Source: Branchiostoma floridae (taxonomy: Eukaryota > Chordata > Leptocardii > Amphioxiformes > Branchiostomatidae). Taken from it: a stretch of 64,000 bases of DNA. The stretch lies in assembly GCF_000003815.2 (NCBI RefSeq), contig NC_049986.1:15701702-15765701 (forward strand), written 5' to 3'. Below the pieces are notes generated by a model. It did not search any database. It worked only from the letters and a program-made list of their open reading frames with translations, and was not told where the DNA came from. Position 1 is the stretch's first letter; every line of letters starts with the position of its first letter. The position numbers were made by a program, and so were the translations under genes. Shown in pieces: positions 45,629 through 57,135 of this stretch.

Positions 45629-46039
45629 TCTGAGCCTCAAAGGGGCACAGTTACTTCTACAATTAGTTGCGCTGCGTGTATAACCATGGTGTTGGGATTG
45701 CCACGATGGTATATGCTGTCGTACAACAACGAAAGACAAAAACAAGACAAGGAAAACGCACAGCATCTCTACTTTAAGATAAACTCCTCTCATTGTACGT
45801 GACACACGTTTCGAACACGTTTGGACGAGCTCGCGAATGTGCCCGCTCTGTTCTTGTGCGCCTGCGTCGTCCAGGCTGACGACAAAATAGCTGCGGGAAG
45901 CTGAAAGTTTTGTCCGCGGTCAGGAAAATAACGCCGCCGTGATGCGGGTGGTGATAAGGCGTGAGGAGACATGGTAATTTCTGACGTCATTGTGATGTTA
46001 CAGGACAGGCAACAAAGATAGATGTCACATGATAGGAGA

Positions 46040-46934
46040 NNNNNNNNNNNNNNNNNNNNNNNNNNNNNNNNNNNNNNNNNNNNNNNNNNNNNNNNNNNNN
46101 NNNNNNNNNNNNNNNNNNNNNNNNNNNNNNNNNNNNNNNNNNNNNNNNNNNNNNNNNNNNNNNNNNNNNNNNNNNNNNNNNNNNNNNNNNNNNNNNNNNN
46201 NNNNNNNNNNNNNNNNNNNNNNNNNNNNNNNNNNNNNNNNNNNNNNNNNNNNNNNNNNNNNNNNNNNNNNNNNNNNNNNNNNNNNNNNNNNNNNNNNNNN
46301 NNNNNNNNNNNNNNNNNNNNNNNNNNNNNNNNNNNNNNNNNNNNNNNNNNNNNNNNNNNNNNNNNNNNNNNNNNNNNNNNNNNNNNNNNNNNNNNNNNNN
46401 NNNNNNNNNNNNNNNNNNNNNNNNNNNNNNNNNNNNNNNNNNNNNNNNNNNNNNNNNNNNNNNNNNNNNNNNNNNNNNNNNNNNNNNNNNNNNNNNNNNN
46501 NNNNNNNNNNNNNNNNNNNNNNNNNNNNNNNNNNNNNNNNNNNNNNNNNNNNNNNNNNNNNNNNNNNNNNNNNNNNNNNNNNNNNNNNNNNNNNNNNNNN
46601 NNNNNNNNNNNNNNNNNNNNNNNNNNNNNNNNNNNNNNNNNNNNNNNNNNNNNNNNNNNNNNNNNNNNNNNNNNNNNNNNNNNNNNNNNNNNNNNNNNNN
46701 NNNNNNNNNNNNNNNNNNNNNNNNNNNNNNNNNNNNNNNNNNNNNNNNNNNNNNNNNNNNNNNNNNNNNNNNNNNNNNNNNNNNNNNNNNNNNNNNNNNN
46801 NNNNNNNNNNNNNNNNNNNNNNNNNNNNNNNNNNNNNNNNNNNNNNNNNNNNNNNNNNNNNNNNNNNNNNNNNNNNNNNNNNNNNNNNNNNNNNNNNNNN
46901 NNNNNNNNNNNNNNNNNNNNNNNNNNNNNNNNNN
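46040..46934. other. Assembly gap (895 N)
   Basis: No sequence is available. Long open frames reported across it are artefacts. Confidence 0.97.
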
Positions 46935-47404
46935 CGTCCGATCGAATCGCACCTAATGTGAGGGGGGTATAACGGCGTCTATCTCGAATTCACTATGATA
47001 CTCCTCTGACTGTATCGTGTACAGGCAAAACTACGAAAACCTCGCCCTCCTTTTTCAGCACTCGGTTCCAGTGCCGAATTTTCGTCAAACCGAGGAGAGA
47101 ACGTACACCTAATGATCCATTTTTTTTTTGTTTTTCACACTTGTGGATAATCTTATGCATTTCGATAGTTTACTACGCTTTGCATCATCCTATAAAAGCA
47201 TCAGGGGTCTTCCCGTAGATCAATCGGCACAGCTCTGGGTAAGGCGAAGAAACGTCTTTCTCTATATGCCACTAGGTACGACAAGGGTACTGAACGAACG
47301 AACGAAGGAACAACGGAATTGATGAGTTTTAGACCGAATATGCAAAAATTGTCTGAATCATGTATCAACTTAGACTGGTAAGTGTGATTATAACTATACA
47401 CTAT

Positions 47405-47665
47405 GCTTTGTTTTTTCTCCGGTGATGCAAGGATAGCTCGCACCTGGCAGTGAGACTAGCGTATTTCCCAATGTAATTTTTGAAACTCTCTCTCTGAACT
47501 ATATAATACTATAATTCAATGTTACAGTGCTGGTTTGCTTCATTTTTTTTCTCCACTGATGTAACGATAACCTTCACCTGATAGCGAGACCAACATAGTC
47601 TCCGGTGTATATTCTGTAAATCTCTGTCTTAACTATATAATACGACAGTTCAATGTTACACTGCC
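47405..47665 (+). repeat. Two-unit tandem duplication, about 130 bp
   Basis: Both units have a T-rich run, TCTCCxxTGATG, CACCTGxxAGxGAGAC and AACTATATAATACxAxAxTTCAATGTTACA. Confidence 0.7.
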
Positions 47666-47861
47666 CCAGGTGTGGGCGTCGCGTAGGTGTGGTCACCCGC
47701 TGGTAGCCAGGGGATACACGGAAGACAGGTGATCACTTCAGGAATGGAGGAATCAGCATGTGAAGGGGACAAAAGTAATGTAATGAATAAATGTGTAGAA
47801 ATTGAAATACCGTTAGGGAAAGCGACAAAGACGCCAAAAAGACATTGATATCTTATCATGC

Positions 47862-47995
47862 TTTTTCCTTTCTTTCATTCATCTTCCTATGTTACTCTTT
47901 CTTTTCTTTCTTTTCTATCTATTCTTTCTTTTCTTCCATTCTTTCTTTTCTTTCTCTATTTCATTCTTTCTTTCCTTCTTTCTTCTATCATTGGC
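47862..47995. repeat. Pyrimidine (TTCTTTC) microsatellite
   Basis: About 130 bp of C/T on the plus strand, next to the CA tract. Confidence 0.9.
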
Positions 47996-48018
47996 TAGAC
48001 AGCAATACTATTCGCAGG

Positions 48019-48042
48019 CATGCACACACAGACACACACACA

Positions 48043-48083
<41 letters not shown>

Positions 48084-48272
48084 CACACTCAGTCACACAC
48101 ACACACACACACACATGCACACACACGCGTACGCACACAGAGAGACACACACACACATACAAACACACACACACACACGCGCGCACAGACACACACGCAC
48201 GCAAGTACACGCACACTCACTCTCATCTACACACAAACACATACACACGCACACATACACATACACACACTG
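48019..48272. repeat. (CA)n-rich microsatellite
   Basis: About 250 bp of interrupted CA. Confidence 0.95.
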
Positions 48273-48539
48273 CGGCTCTCTGTGCTGTAGGGGACACGTC
48301 CAATCGCTTCCCATCTCCACTCTGCCCCGGGACAGGAAAGCACGGCGGCACCACCCGTGAGAGTCCGGACACGATGTAGGGGGGAGGGGCATGAGAAGTT
48401 TAGGTTCAGGTCAGCTTGTCACAGTTTTATAACTTGTCAAGACATGCGTGTATGTGAACTAGGGCAGGCTGAGACGTGCAGGGGAAGTCTGGTATGTGCA
48501 GGGCGAATTGATTCGTGATCAGTGAATTAAAAAAGGGCC

Positions 48540-48995
48540 CTATTACACTAGACGGCGATCGCGCTACGTCCTCGTTGCGACCTGAATTGGATTTGTGTCA
48601 CCCTTGTCTTCATACTTAGACTATCATGCAAGATGTAAAAGTATGCCTCGAAAGACGTTTCGTCTATAAAACATTTCGTCTACTATCTATGAAATTCGTT
48701 GAGTACTCGATTGGTAGCTGCACAGCCGCCGCCATAGTGGAATGGGCGTACTGAATTGTGACAGTGACGGCACATGTACATTGTGCTTGACAAAAAAGGC
48801 ACAAATTTCATACACACGTTACGTTAAATGTTCCAAGTTCCCCACTGGCGTCATCGCTGCGGCCAAGCGATTTGACAGGACCCTTCCACGAAGTTTGTCG
48901 ATAAAAAAACGAATCTTTCTCCGCTTTATGTGTTTTGTTGTCTTTATAGTCATACTACAACATTTTGCATGATATTTCAGGCAATGGTTACACAA
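48540..48995. repeat. MITE family C, two overlapping or nested copies
   Basis: CACTAGACGGCGATCGCGC with a core in 48600-48700, then GCCAAGCGATTTGACAGGAC with CTTTATGTGTTTTGTTGTC and ATTTTGCATGATATTTCAGG. The ends are not clear. Confidence 0.55.
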
Positions 48996-49083
48996 ATTCA
49001 ATTTAGAACACTGCGACGTCGCTGACACACAGCAGTCCAGTGAGATATTCTCACAATTACATGTGTCGTTCACGGCTAATAGC

Positions 49084-49368
49084 CCCTTTCCACTAGGACG
49101 GCGCTCTCGCCGCGCCCTTTGCGACTTTTGCGGCCTTTGACATATCGCTCAACGAATTGTATATAGAAAAGAAACGGCGATCTCACTGCAACCTTAAACG
49201 GATGTGCGTTACCTTTGATTTCATACTAGGTATATCATACAAAATGTAAAAGTGTTATTGAAAAGAAAAAGCGTAAAACAATTAGTTTTTTAATACAATT
49301 CATGGAGCGATCCGTCAAATTGTAAGTCGCAGAGAGAGCGCGGCAAGAGCGACATCCTAGTAGAAAGG
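49084..49368. mobile_element. MITE family C, CCCTTTCCACTAGGA ends, copy 1
   Basis: The ends CCCTTTCCACTAGGACGGCG and TCCTAGTAGAAAGGG are inverted, with CTCGCCGCGC / GCGCGGCAAGAG further in. The interior has CGCTCAACGAATTGTATAxAGAAAAGAAACGG, as in the copy at 61789. A family A MITE is inserted directly at its right end. Confidence 0.8.
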
Positions 49369-49377
49369 GACATAAGC

Positions 49378-49571
49378 TAATCTCCAAGCAGATCTTACCG
49401 GTGGCATGATTGTATATATATACATGTAGTATCATAAGTTTGGGGAAGGAGTTAAGCTGACAGAGAAGTTTCATTAGCCACCACGAAGGTCAATGGACCT
49501 TAGCCGGCTAAACTCCTTGCCCAAACTTCTGATACTAACTTATGCCACCGGTAAGCTCTGCTTGGAGATTA
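49378..49571. mobile_element. MITE family A, copy 4
   Basis: Ends TAATCTCCAAGCAGATC and CTCTGCTTGGAGATTA. Flanking 9-mers are GACATAAGC and GGCATAATC (7 of 9 match). The internal arms CCGGTGGCAT / ATGCCACCGG are also inverted. Confidence 0.85.
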
Positions 49572-49802
49572 GGCATAATCTAGGCAATGCAGTGTCTAAT
49601 AGTGTGGCTGATGTGACGCAAAACGGCCCACTTTCCCCAAACTCTGCCTCCGGAGTCGCGGTACTTTGGAGGTTGTTTCTTTGAAGTCCAAGGTCTGGCG
49701 GGGGAGCGGAATTCACCTCCCAAGCGCGCGAGTTAAATCGTTGTGAAACCGGGACTGAAGAAGAATGTCAGTCATGCAATTACGTCAAACTTAACGTGTC
49801 TT

Positions 49803-50043
49803 AAGGTGCACTCTCACTGCACTCGCGTCAAGCTTGCGTCACTGCGGGGTTTGAACAATACTCAACGAATGTCAGAGACAAATGACGAATTTTCTTACTC
49901 TTTGTGTATTTTATCGTCTTCTAAGTCATACTTTTACCTATTACGCAATATCTAAATTACAAGAAAAAATCGGAGAAAATAACAAAACGGTGACGCAGTG
50001 AACGAACCCCGCAGCGACGCAAGTTCACTGAAAAGGCACTTTT
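49803..50043. mobile_element. MITE family C, GCGTCAAGCTTGCGT-type ends, copy 2
   Basis: Left arm AAGGTGCACTCTCACTGCAC, then GCGTCAAGCTTGCGTCACTG. Right arm ACCCCGCAGCGACGCAAGTT, then CACTGAAAAGGCACTTT. The core has TACTCTTTGTGTATTTTATC and AAGTCATACTTTTACC. Confidence 0.8.
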
Positions 50044-50384
50044 ATGTTACAGACATTTGGATAATTTCACGAGATTTTTAACGTTCAATGATGAGGCGTA
50101 AAAAACACATTAGGACATACTGATTTGATTAACGTTATATGGACGTACCCAAAAACTGATGCGAGCGTGCGAAGAAATTAAGTTGGATAAAACAATATTG
50201 CCTTCATGAATTATAAGTGATCAGTCTTCTTCCCATAATTACCAGACATCACGTGGACTTCCTAACTGAGATGGTTATCCCTACAGAATCACAGCTGTGA
50301 GAAAGTGAGCGTACATTTGTCCACAAAGGAACACTACCCACGAGTGACTCTAATAACTACTTGTATGCTTTTGCAAAGAAACTT

Positions 50385-50745
50385 TAAAACTGAATCATTT
50401 TAATGGCTCAATTAAGCTCTCGGGACTTCGTTTAGAACGAAGCTGACTTTTAGATAAAAGTATGTGCACAAGCTGTGTATCTGTAGGATGCATTTTTGGG
50501 AAGAAGCGTCTAAATTGAACCATTTTGATGGCTCCCGACAGCTCCCAAACGCCATTTGGAGTTCTGATGACAACATTTTAAACCGAAGCTGAATTTTCCA
50601 CAAAGTACGTGCAAGCTGTGGATCTGTAGAATGTGCGCATAACTTCTAATTGATCTAGACGTTTGCACGTCACAGCCCACAAACGCCATTTTAAAACGTA
50701 GCTGACTTTTCCATAAAAGAAGATGCAAGCTAGCTCTGTAATTGA
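50385..50745. repeat. Three-unit tandem repeat, about 120-bp period
   Basis: ACGAAGCTGACTTTTAGATA / CCGAAGCTGAATTTTCCACA / ACGTAGCTGACTTTTCCATA and TGTxxATCTGTAGxATG recur. The units are diverged. Confidence 0.7.
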
Positions 50746-51064
50746 CGAAAAAGAAACGAAAAAGGCCCGGGCCCAGAGAGCCTGCTATGGAGGCTAGGTC
50801 TTACCAACTGTTTCTCTGTAGGTTTCTCTCTCAGCGTGCCATCGTGAGGTGATTTATAACGGTCACCATCGAAACGACTCCAAGCTACATCTTGCTGATC
50901 AGGGACAAAAGAGGGGATTTGTAGACCAGTAGGATACATAAATAGTTCATGGAAAGTTGGAGGTAGAGAATATAGCAGGTATTCCTGCATGCCTATGGTT
51001 CTATCATTTTTAATAAAAGTTGTACATGTAACAAACGTTATCAACTAACAGTTAACGCTAGTTA

Positions 51065-51254
51065 GCCTTTATCCGCGAGGTGACCTATATCCGTTCCGTT
51101 TAAAAATGGGGTATTTAGGGATATCAAATCGACAGTGAATTCAAACTGCAATATTTTCAGTTTTTTCAGTAGAAACTACGTATACCGTCCGTGGACTCGA
51201 TATCTTTACATTTCAGATACAACGGACTAAGGTTACCCCACGTATAAAGGTGAA
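51065..51254. mobile_element. MITE family E, copy 2
   Basis: GCCTTTATCC, GAGGTGACCTATATCCGTT and GTATTTAGGGATATCA match 11757-12008. The right end TATAAAGGTGAAC is inverted. Confidence 0.6.
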
Positions 51255-51848
51255 CTAACTTTACATTTAGTTTACAATAACCTCTCCTTTACAAAATCAA
51301 AGCACTTGTTCTGACGAAAAAGTTCGAAACTCGAGTCTAAATCGAGGCAACATCTACGTGATGTTCTAAGAATCTAACTTGGTCTTATTAACGTCATCTA
51401 TCGGTTTCGCTGCAAAGTGAACAAAAAAGTTGTGCCGCCAGTGCTGTTGCACTTCACGAAAGGTCTCGCTAGGGGTCGCGCTTCCCTCGCACTTTGCTCG
51501 CAGACAATTTGTGGCCAATATCGAGGTCAATTTGACCATGTCAACCATGTTGGGCCGAGATTGTTCGACCTTTCATCCAAGAGCCGCCCGCAAGACTGCT
51601 TACATTTGCAATCACTGCACTTCTGAAAAGGTTGGTGTTCTAATCACCCCTAGTCACTTATCACACCGAATCAATACACGGCGACATTTATAGCTGATGA
51701 TGTATAAAGGTAGACCTCAGGGTTCAGACAGTGGTCATTGAAAGGATCACATCGAATTATGGGTCAGCGCCCTGTACCTGTATATTATCGATCGTGCGAC
51801 GTGCCGGTATGAATGTGAATGAAGGACGATGTAGTTCCCAACCCAGAC

Positions 51849-52028
51849 TAGTCTCCAAGCAGACCCTACGGTGCGTAAAGATAGTATCAAAGCTGACAAA
51901 GGAGTATAGCCGGCACCAGGTGTCCGTTTGACTCCCTTTGCCGGCTATCTCCCTTTGGCCGGCTATACTCCTTTGCCAGCTTTGATACTATCTTTAGGCA
52001 CCGTCTACTAGGGTCTGCTTTGAGACTA
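51849..52028. mobile_element. MITE family A, copy 5
   Basis: Ends TAGTCTCCAAGCAGACC and GGTCTGCTTTGAGACTA. 9-bp flanks are AACCCAGAC and AACCAAGAC (8 of 9). The interior folds back with GATACTATC and TGCCGGCTATCTCC motifs. Confidence 0.85.
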
Positions 52029-52439
52029 AACCAAGACGGCGCCCTCATTTCCTTTCGCTCGGGGGGACACTATTTATGAACCGCATATGCGGGATCTTTT
52101 GTCTTGTAGTATGTCGGGTTTCTGTACTCTTGATATTCTACAATTACCATCTCTGAGTATTCACGCGCGCGCGAATATTTGCAATAAGGATGCAAATTAG
52201 TCTTTTGTGGTGAAACAATGTTTACCTACGTGCAATGTTTGATAACCCTGATCCAATTAAAAATCTGGCTGCATTTAAGCATCTCTAAGCACCCACCAAA
52301 CAGTTAACTGCTAAACTAGTACTAGTTCTAGTCCCCATCTTAACACCGTTAACATGTTGATCAGTGTCATTATCTAGCCAAAAAGCAACAAATGACCAAG
52401 ACGGTGCGAGACATGGCAAAACATAAACGTTGATCAATT

Positions 52440-52780
52440 CTCTTCACATTTTGATGAATATGAAGATTAATGCAGGTTCCTACTACTCTATTTTCTAACC
52501 ACTGTCTTGCCTCCTTGTTTTCCTATTGAGCGTTTCTTCTGTAGTCAGCATTTTATATTCTTCAGAATTATCATAAGGCTGTTCATATGTACGTGGCCTA
52601 CATTTTGGTGAAATATGAAGACTAATATGAAGATTATGCAGGTTCCTACTTCTCTAAATCCTAACTAGTCTTAAATCCTTTGTGTGTTTTCCCTATTGAG
52701 CGCCTCTTCTGTAGTCAGAATATTATATTCTTTTCATTTATCATAAGGCTGTTCATATATACGTGGCCTACATTTTATGA
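52440..52780 (+). repeat. Two-unit tandem duplication, about 170 bp
   Basis: Both units contain TGCAGGTTCCTACT, CCTATTGAGCG, TCTTCTGTAGTCAG, TATCATAAGGCTGTTCATAT and ACGTGGCCTACATTTT. Confidence 0.8.
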
Positions 52781-53696
52781 CATTACTAGTGTATAGCAAT
52801 AACCATGCACATATGTTCTGCGCGCGCCGTGCATTGCGGGACTCGCTACTGATGGCCGGACATATATTTTCATTTGCCTGCCTGCAATGATAATGCCGCA
52901 TTCATTCCCACCCTCTAAACGTAGCGATCACAATTCCCAGCTTGTTAGTCCCGACTCGGCGTCCCGTCTTGTGGTATAATCCCACAAAAATCACCCTAGC
53001 TGGCGTGGTGGGAACGGGACAAGTCTGGCCTACGGCGCAGGCGCAAGGCAAATGTAGGTCAATGGTGGGGAGATGACATCATAAGTTTGAGCTTGCGCCT
53101 GCGCACTGAAAAAGTAGGTCACCGTCAAGAGGGCATTGGCGGGGGTCGTCTGCCCCAGTGTTTGTAATATTTCTTTGTTTGCAACATTTTCCGTCCGTTT
53201 TGAGCGACAAAAAAGCACATACATGATTGAACAGGAGTACATCTTGCACCTTGCTGAATAATAACACAGGTTTATGGACTGTTACTTCGTTTTTCGTATT
53301 TTTTTTGTTGAGGGTGAGTCCATAAAACGGTGTTGTTGTGAGTCGCCGTGCCCCAGACATGCAAATGAGTGGCTGGGAAGTGCTCATGAATGAGGCATTA
53401 CGGCTAGAAGTGGGTCAGTGAACCGCCCTGCACGGTGCCGGGTCTACAGGTAGCACAGGGATAGAAATAACGCCTATAAATACCCCTGTCACATTATCCA
53501 CGATCTTCGGGCGTATCGATGGAAGATCGGCCATATTTAAGATCGACAGAGGGTTGCGCGTATTTTTCACCTGAAAACATGAACAACGGACATAGGATGT
53601 GTTACCCCTGATTTCACGATTAAAATATGATGCAAGGTGCAAAAAGTATGATGAAAAGACAACAAATCTTATCAACTATTATTCTTTGTCGCCCAG

Positions 53697-54024
53697 NNNN
53701 NNNNNNNNNNNNNNNNNNNNNNNNNNNNNNNNNNNNNNNNNNNNNNNNNNNNNNNNNNNNNNNNNNNNNNNNNNNNNNNNNNNNNNNNNNNNNNNNNNNN
53801 NNNNNNNNNNNNNNNNNNNNNNNNNNNNNNNNNNNNNNNNNNNNNNNNNNNNNNNNNNNNNNNNNNNNNNNNNNNNNNNNNNNNNNNNNNNNNNNNNNNN
53901 NNNNNNNNNNNNNNNNNNNNNNNNNNNNNNNNNNNNNNNNNNNNNNNNNNNNNNNNNNNNNNNNNNNNNNNNNNNNNNNNNNNNNNNNNNNNNNNNNNNN
54001 NNNNNNNNNNNNNNNNNNNNNNNN
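53697..54024. other. Assembly gap (328 N)
   Basis: No sequence. It lies inside the inverted-repeat element. Confidence 0.97.
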
Positions 54025-54119
54025 CAGCTGTTGAGTTTAAGGGTCGACTTGTAAAAGTTAGTTTATTGGTGTACGGTGAAGTGATGCTCACTACAATACT
54101 GTTCCTTTAATAGTCGATC

Positions 54120-54250
54120 TTTATTGAATTTTTGCCATGTTTACAGAAATTTAGGTAGAACTTTATTGCACGACAATTGTACATGATACAATGTATGTCA
54201 ACAACTATTACTCAAAGTACAAAACAGAGGTATGACATTAAGACAGGACA
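54120..54250 (-). repeat. LINE 3' end
   Basis: Minus-strand ACAATTGTCGTGCAATAAAG, an AATAAA-bearing end shared with 55165-55205. Confidence 0.5.
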
Positions 54251-55019
54251 AATAAGAACATTAATGATAGGCGAATACGTAGTTAGGTGAAATAAAACAA
54301 AATGCGTCTAATAAAATAAATGAAACAAACTTCAATTAAGTTATCTTCAACTAATAATGTTACCTGTATATACCCCTGTATATAGTAAATAGGATTATGA
54401 ATAGTGACATAGCCCTATAAAACTCAAAGGAAATGCAATGAGACAAATTGATATACAAACAAGATACGGTGGTCATATCAAATACGTCACACTCCTTCTA
54501 TGCGGTACCCTTCTTATTATGCAAAAACAGGTGGATACTATTACATAGTTCGTAGTTGACCATGCCATAGCCATTGTACTTTTTGCTGTGTCAATAAAGC
54601 TTTCCATATTGGGGAGTGGCACAAAATTCTCTCAAAGGGCTGGTAACGTGGTACGAGAAAGAGTATTTCGAGGCCAGTCCATAATCAAGTTGTGCTGCAG
54701 GTAGTTTACGCTCTATTTCACTACAGGTGGACACAGAAAACAAAGAAGTCGTGGTTACTTGGTCAGCCCTCCTAACCGTTCCGTGCAGACATACGTGTGA
54801 TTAATGTGTCTGTGCCGTGCGCACACGAATAACTGTTGGGTCAACAAAACTGGGACATGTACGTTTTCTGGAACTTGTCAGTTCGTTTCCTGGCATCAGA
54901 ACAGCAATAAAGACACTGGTGCCGCCGATGATGGCTGCAGATACTGTAAGTCTTGTAATAACTTTTCAGTTAGAATTCTTTTCACCAGAAAGGGGATACG
55001 GTTACGTAGGCTCCTGATA

Positions 55020-55119
55020 NNNNNNNNNNNNNNNNNNNNNNNNNNNNNNNNNNNNNNNNNNNNNNNNNNNNNNNNNNNNNNNNNNNNNNNNNNNNNNNNN
55101 NNNNNNNNNNNNNNNNNNN
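55020..55119. other. Assembly gap (100 N)
   Basis: Placeholder-length gap inside the inverted-repeat element. Confidence 0.95.
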
Positions 55120-55381
55120 CGAATCGATCGGAGACGATTCTGCGGCAATCGCCAGAGCCTCGCTTATAATTGTAACTTTATTGCACAACAATTGTACAAG
55201 GTACAAAGTATGGCTTATATGTGACAGGGGCGGTTTTCAGGTGAAAAATACGCGCAACCCTCTGTCGATCTTAAATATGGCCGATCTTCCATCGATACGC
55301 CAGAACATCGTGGATAATGTGACAGGGGTATAGCAGAATCATTTTGCGTAGCTTGTTCTTTTTTTAGTCACACGGGGATTT

Positions 55382-57135
55382 CAGATTCAGATTCAGATTC
55401 AGCTTTATTCCTGGATGACTTGGCATGTATGTACACATGAAATACGTCATCAGTCACAGAATCAACTTTAAAACATTAATGCATTTACAACATTTAAAAT
55501 TAGACAGCAATCGGATTAAGAAAATATAAATGACAGAATCAACATTCTTTACCGATCATCTAGCACTTTCGTACAGCAATCTTACAGAGCGGGGTGCAAA
55601 TGACATCTCATGTCGCTTCGTTTTACTTCTAGATGCCCTATATCGGGCTTCCCGACGAAGACTGTACGAACTGTCCTGAGGTGAAGTAAAGAACTCCCTC
55701 AGCGGAGAGCTACTGTCCCGCAGTATGTCTTGTAGAGTCTTCAGCGTCGCTGCATCCCGTCTGTCTGATAGTGAGGGCAGAGAGTCAGATGGGATACCAA
55801 TGATTCTAAGACAGCGCCTCTGCATGGCTTCTAGCTTGTCTGACAGGTGTTTCGGCAGTCCTCCCCACACCGGACTGGCATACTCCAGTAAGGGGCGTAT
55901 GAAAGTTAGGTAAATCTGGAGCAAGACATCAGTAGGGAGACCAGCCTTCTTTGCAGCTGCAAGGTAATACACACGTGGACGGGACTTCGTCAACATGAAA
56001 TGAACGTGTTCATCCCAGGTAAGGTTGGCAGTGATGTGTACTCCAAGTAGTTTGAAAGACGTAGTCCTCTGAATCACATGTCCGGATATTGTGGGATGAG
56101 GAGGAACAGGAATGTTTACCTCCTTCCTTGCGCTGATAACCATGTCCATTGTCTTTTTCCCGTTTACCTTGAGAGAGTAGTCCTCCCCCCATTCAACAAT
56201 GGAGTCAAGTGCCTTCTGCGTTTGACCAGGAAGTGACGCCATTAGCATTTCAGAGGTTGTCAGATCGTCCGCATATTTGACAGGAACAATGGCCCTTGGC
56301 ATCCTTGCATCCAAGGTATTTATACAGATGACGAAAAGTGTTGGTGATAGAATACCACCCTGTGGAACACCCGCGAGGACGTCGTGGGACTTAGATACAC
56401 AGGGACCCCACTTTACCTTCTGTGTACGTCCTTCCAGATAGCTGCTGATGCTCATCCATAAGGACCGCCTGATACCTATGTCGGCTAGGCACATGAGCAG
56501 TTGACTATGACTGATGGTATCAAATGCACGGGAAAAATCAACGAACACAGCATGAACGTCTAACTTCGGGTTACTGTTTAACGCTTCGTGCCACGTTTGG
56601 AGGATGTGTATCAGCGCAGTAACCGTAGATCTCCTTGACAGGAAGCCATGTTGAGACGGTGCGAGGCTACTGGCAGTGTCCTGTAGCAAAGCATCACGGA
56701 GCAGCCCTTCATACACTTTCCCGACGCAGCTGACTAACGAAATTTGTCGATATTCCGATGGGAACTGTGGTCGTTGTTTCTTAGGCACTGCCGTGACTAC
56801 AGCCTCTTTCCATTGCTGCGGAAAGGCGGAGTTCTGAAGACAAGAATTGAAGACGTCACATAAAACAGGACCAAGTTCTTCATGATACTGCTTTAGTAAC
56901 CAGGAAGGAATGAGGTCTGGTCCAGCGGCTTTCCTCCCATTGAGTCTGCGCAGTCTGGCCTTAACCTGACCAATACTGAACGGTGTGGGTGTATCATGCG
57001 AGAGCTTGTGCTCGACATCAGCCAACGTTGGAACAGTACGGGACACTTCACTCCACACAGACCCGAAATGCTCTGCAAGCGTGTCACATTCATTTTGTGT
57101 CACAGTGATGTTGGGATTGGAGACATCCTCCTTTC
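55382..57135 (-). mobile_element. 5'-truncated non-LTR retrotransposon (CR1/Jockey-like)
   Basis: The reverse-transcriptase frame is followed on the minus strand by a short 3' UTR ending GGAATAAAGCTGAATCTGAA, i.e. AATAAA plus a tandem GAATCT hexamer tail (55382-55402). Short tandem 3' tails rather than poly(A) are known from CR1/L2-type elements. The upstream part (ORF1, endonuclease) is absent; homology ends near 57135 with an in-frame stop. Confidence 0.8.
55556..57133 (-). CDS. Reverse transcriptase domain of a non-LTR retrotransposon (5' truncated)
   Basis: Open for about 525 codons, without a start of its own (first in-frame residues KEDVSNPNITV). Reverse transcriptase blocks in order: LNGRKAAGPDLIPSWLLK, SEYRQISLVSCVGKVYEGLL, AVFVDFSRAFDTISHSQLL (first catalytic Asp), GVPQGGILSPTLFVICINTL, KYADDLTT (YADD catalytic pair), FKLLGVHIT, then the thumb-like region LEYASPVWGG and MQRRCLRIIG. 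No stop or frameshift inside, so the insertion is probably young. The endonuclease needed for mobility is missing, so it is not autonomous. Confidence 0.9.
   Translation of the reverse strand, partial: KEDVSNPNITVTQNECDTLAEHFGSVWSEVSRTVPTLADVEHKLSHDTPTPFSIGQVKARLRRLNGRKAAGPDLIPSWLLKQYHEELGPVLCDVFNSCLQNSAFPQQWKEAVVTAVPKKQRPQFPSEYRQISLVSCVGKVYEGLLRDALLQDTASSLAPSQHGFLSRRSTVTALIHILQTWHEALNSNPKLDVHAVFVDFSRAFDTISHSQLLMCLADIGIRRSLWMSISSYLEGRTQKVKWGPCVSKSHDVLAGVPQGGILSPTLFVICINTLDARMPRAIVPVKYADDLTTSEMLMASLPGQTQKALDSIVEWGEDYSLKVNGKKTMDMVISARKEVNIPVPPHPTISGHVIQRTTSFKLLGVHITANLTWDEHVHFMLTKSRPRVYYLAAAKKAGLPTDVLLQIYLTFIRPLLEYASPVWGGLPKHLSDKLEAMQRRCLRIIGIPSDSLPSLSDRRDAATLKTLQDILRDSSSPLREFFTSPQDSSYSLRREARYRASRSKTKRHEMSFAPRSVRLLYESAR

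Larger units (their letters stand above)
53481..55330. mobile_element. 1.85-kb element bounded by near-perfect 98-bp inverted repeats
   Basis: The arm 53481-53578 (TACCCCTGTCACATTATCCA...) is inverted at 55233-55330 with about two differences. Both outer ends are TA-CCCCTGTCAC, so a TA target duplication is possible. The inside has two gaps and LINE-3'-like pieces (54120-54250, 55160-55215). It is either a non-autonomous DNA transposon carrying insertions or two opposed MITE copies. A family C core (53600-53690) lies just inside the left arm. Confidence 0.6.

Noticed and set aside
46022-46972. Frames of more than 300 codons
   Set aside because: Made almost wholly of N from an assembly gap.
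47845-48392. Up to 171-codon frames rich in Phe/Ser and Thr/His
   Set aside because: They span a pyrimidine tract and a CA microsatellite.
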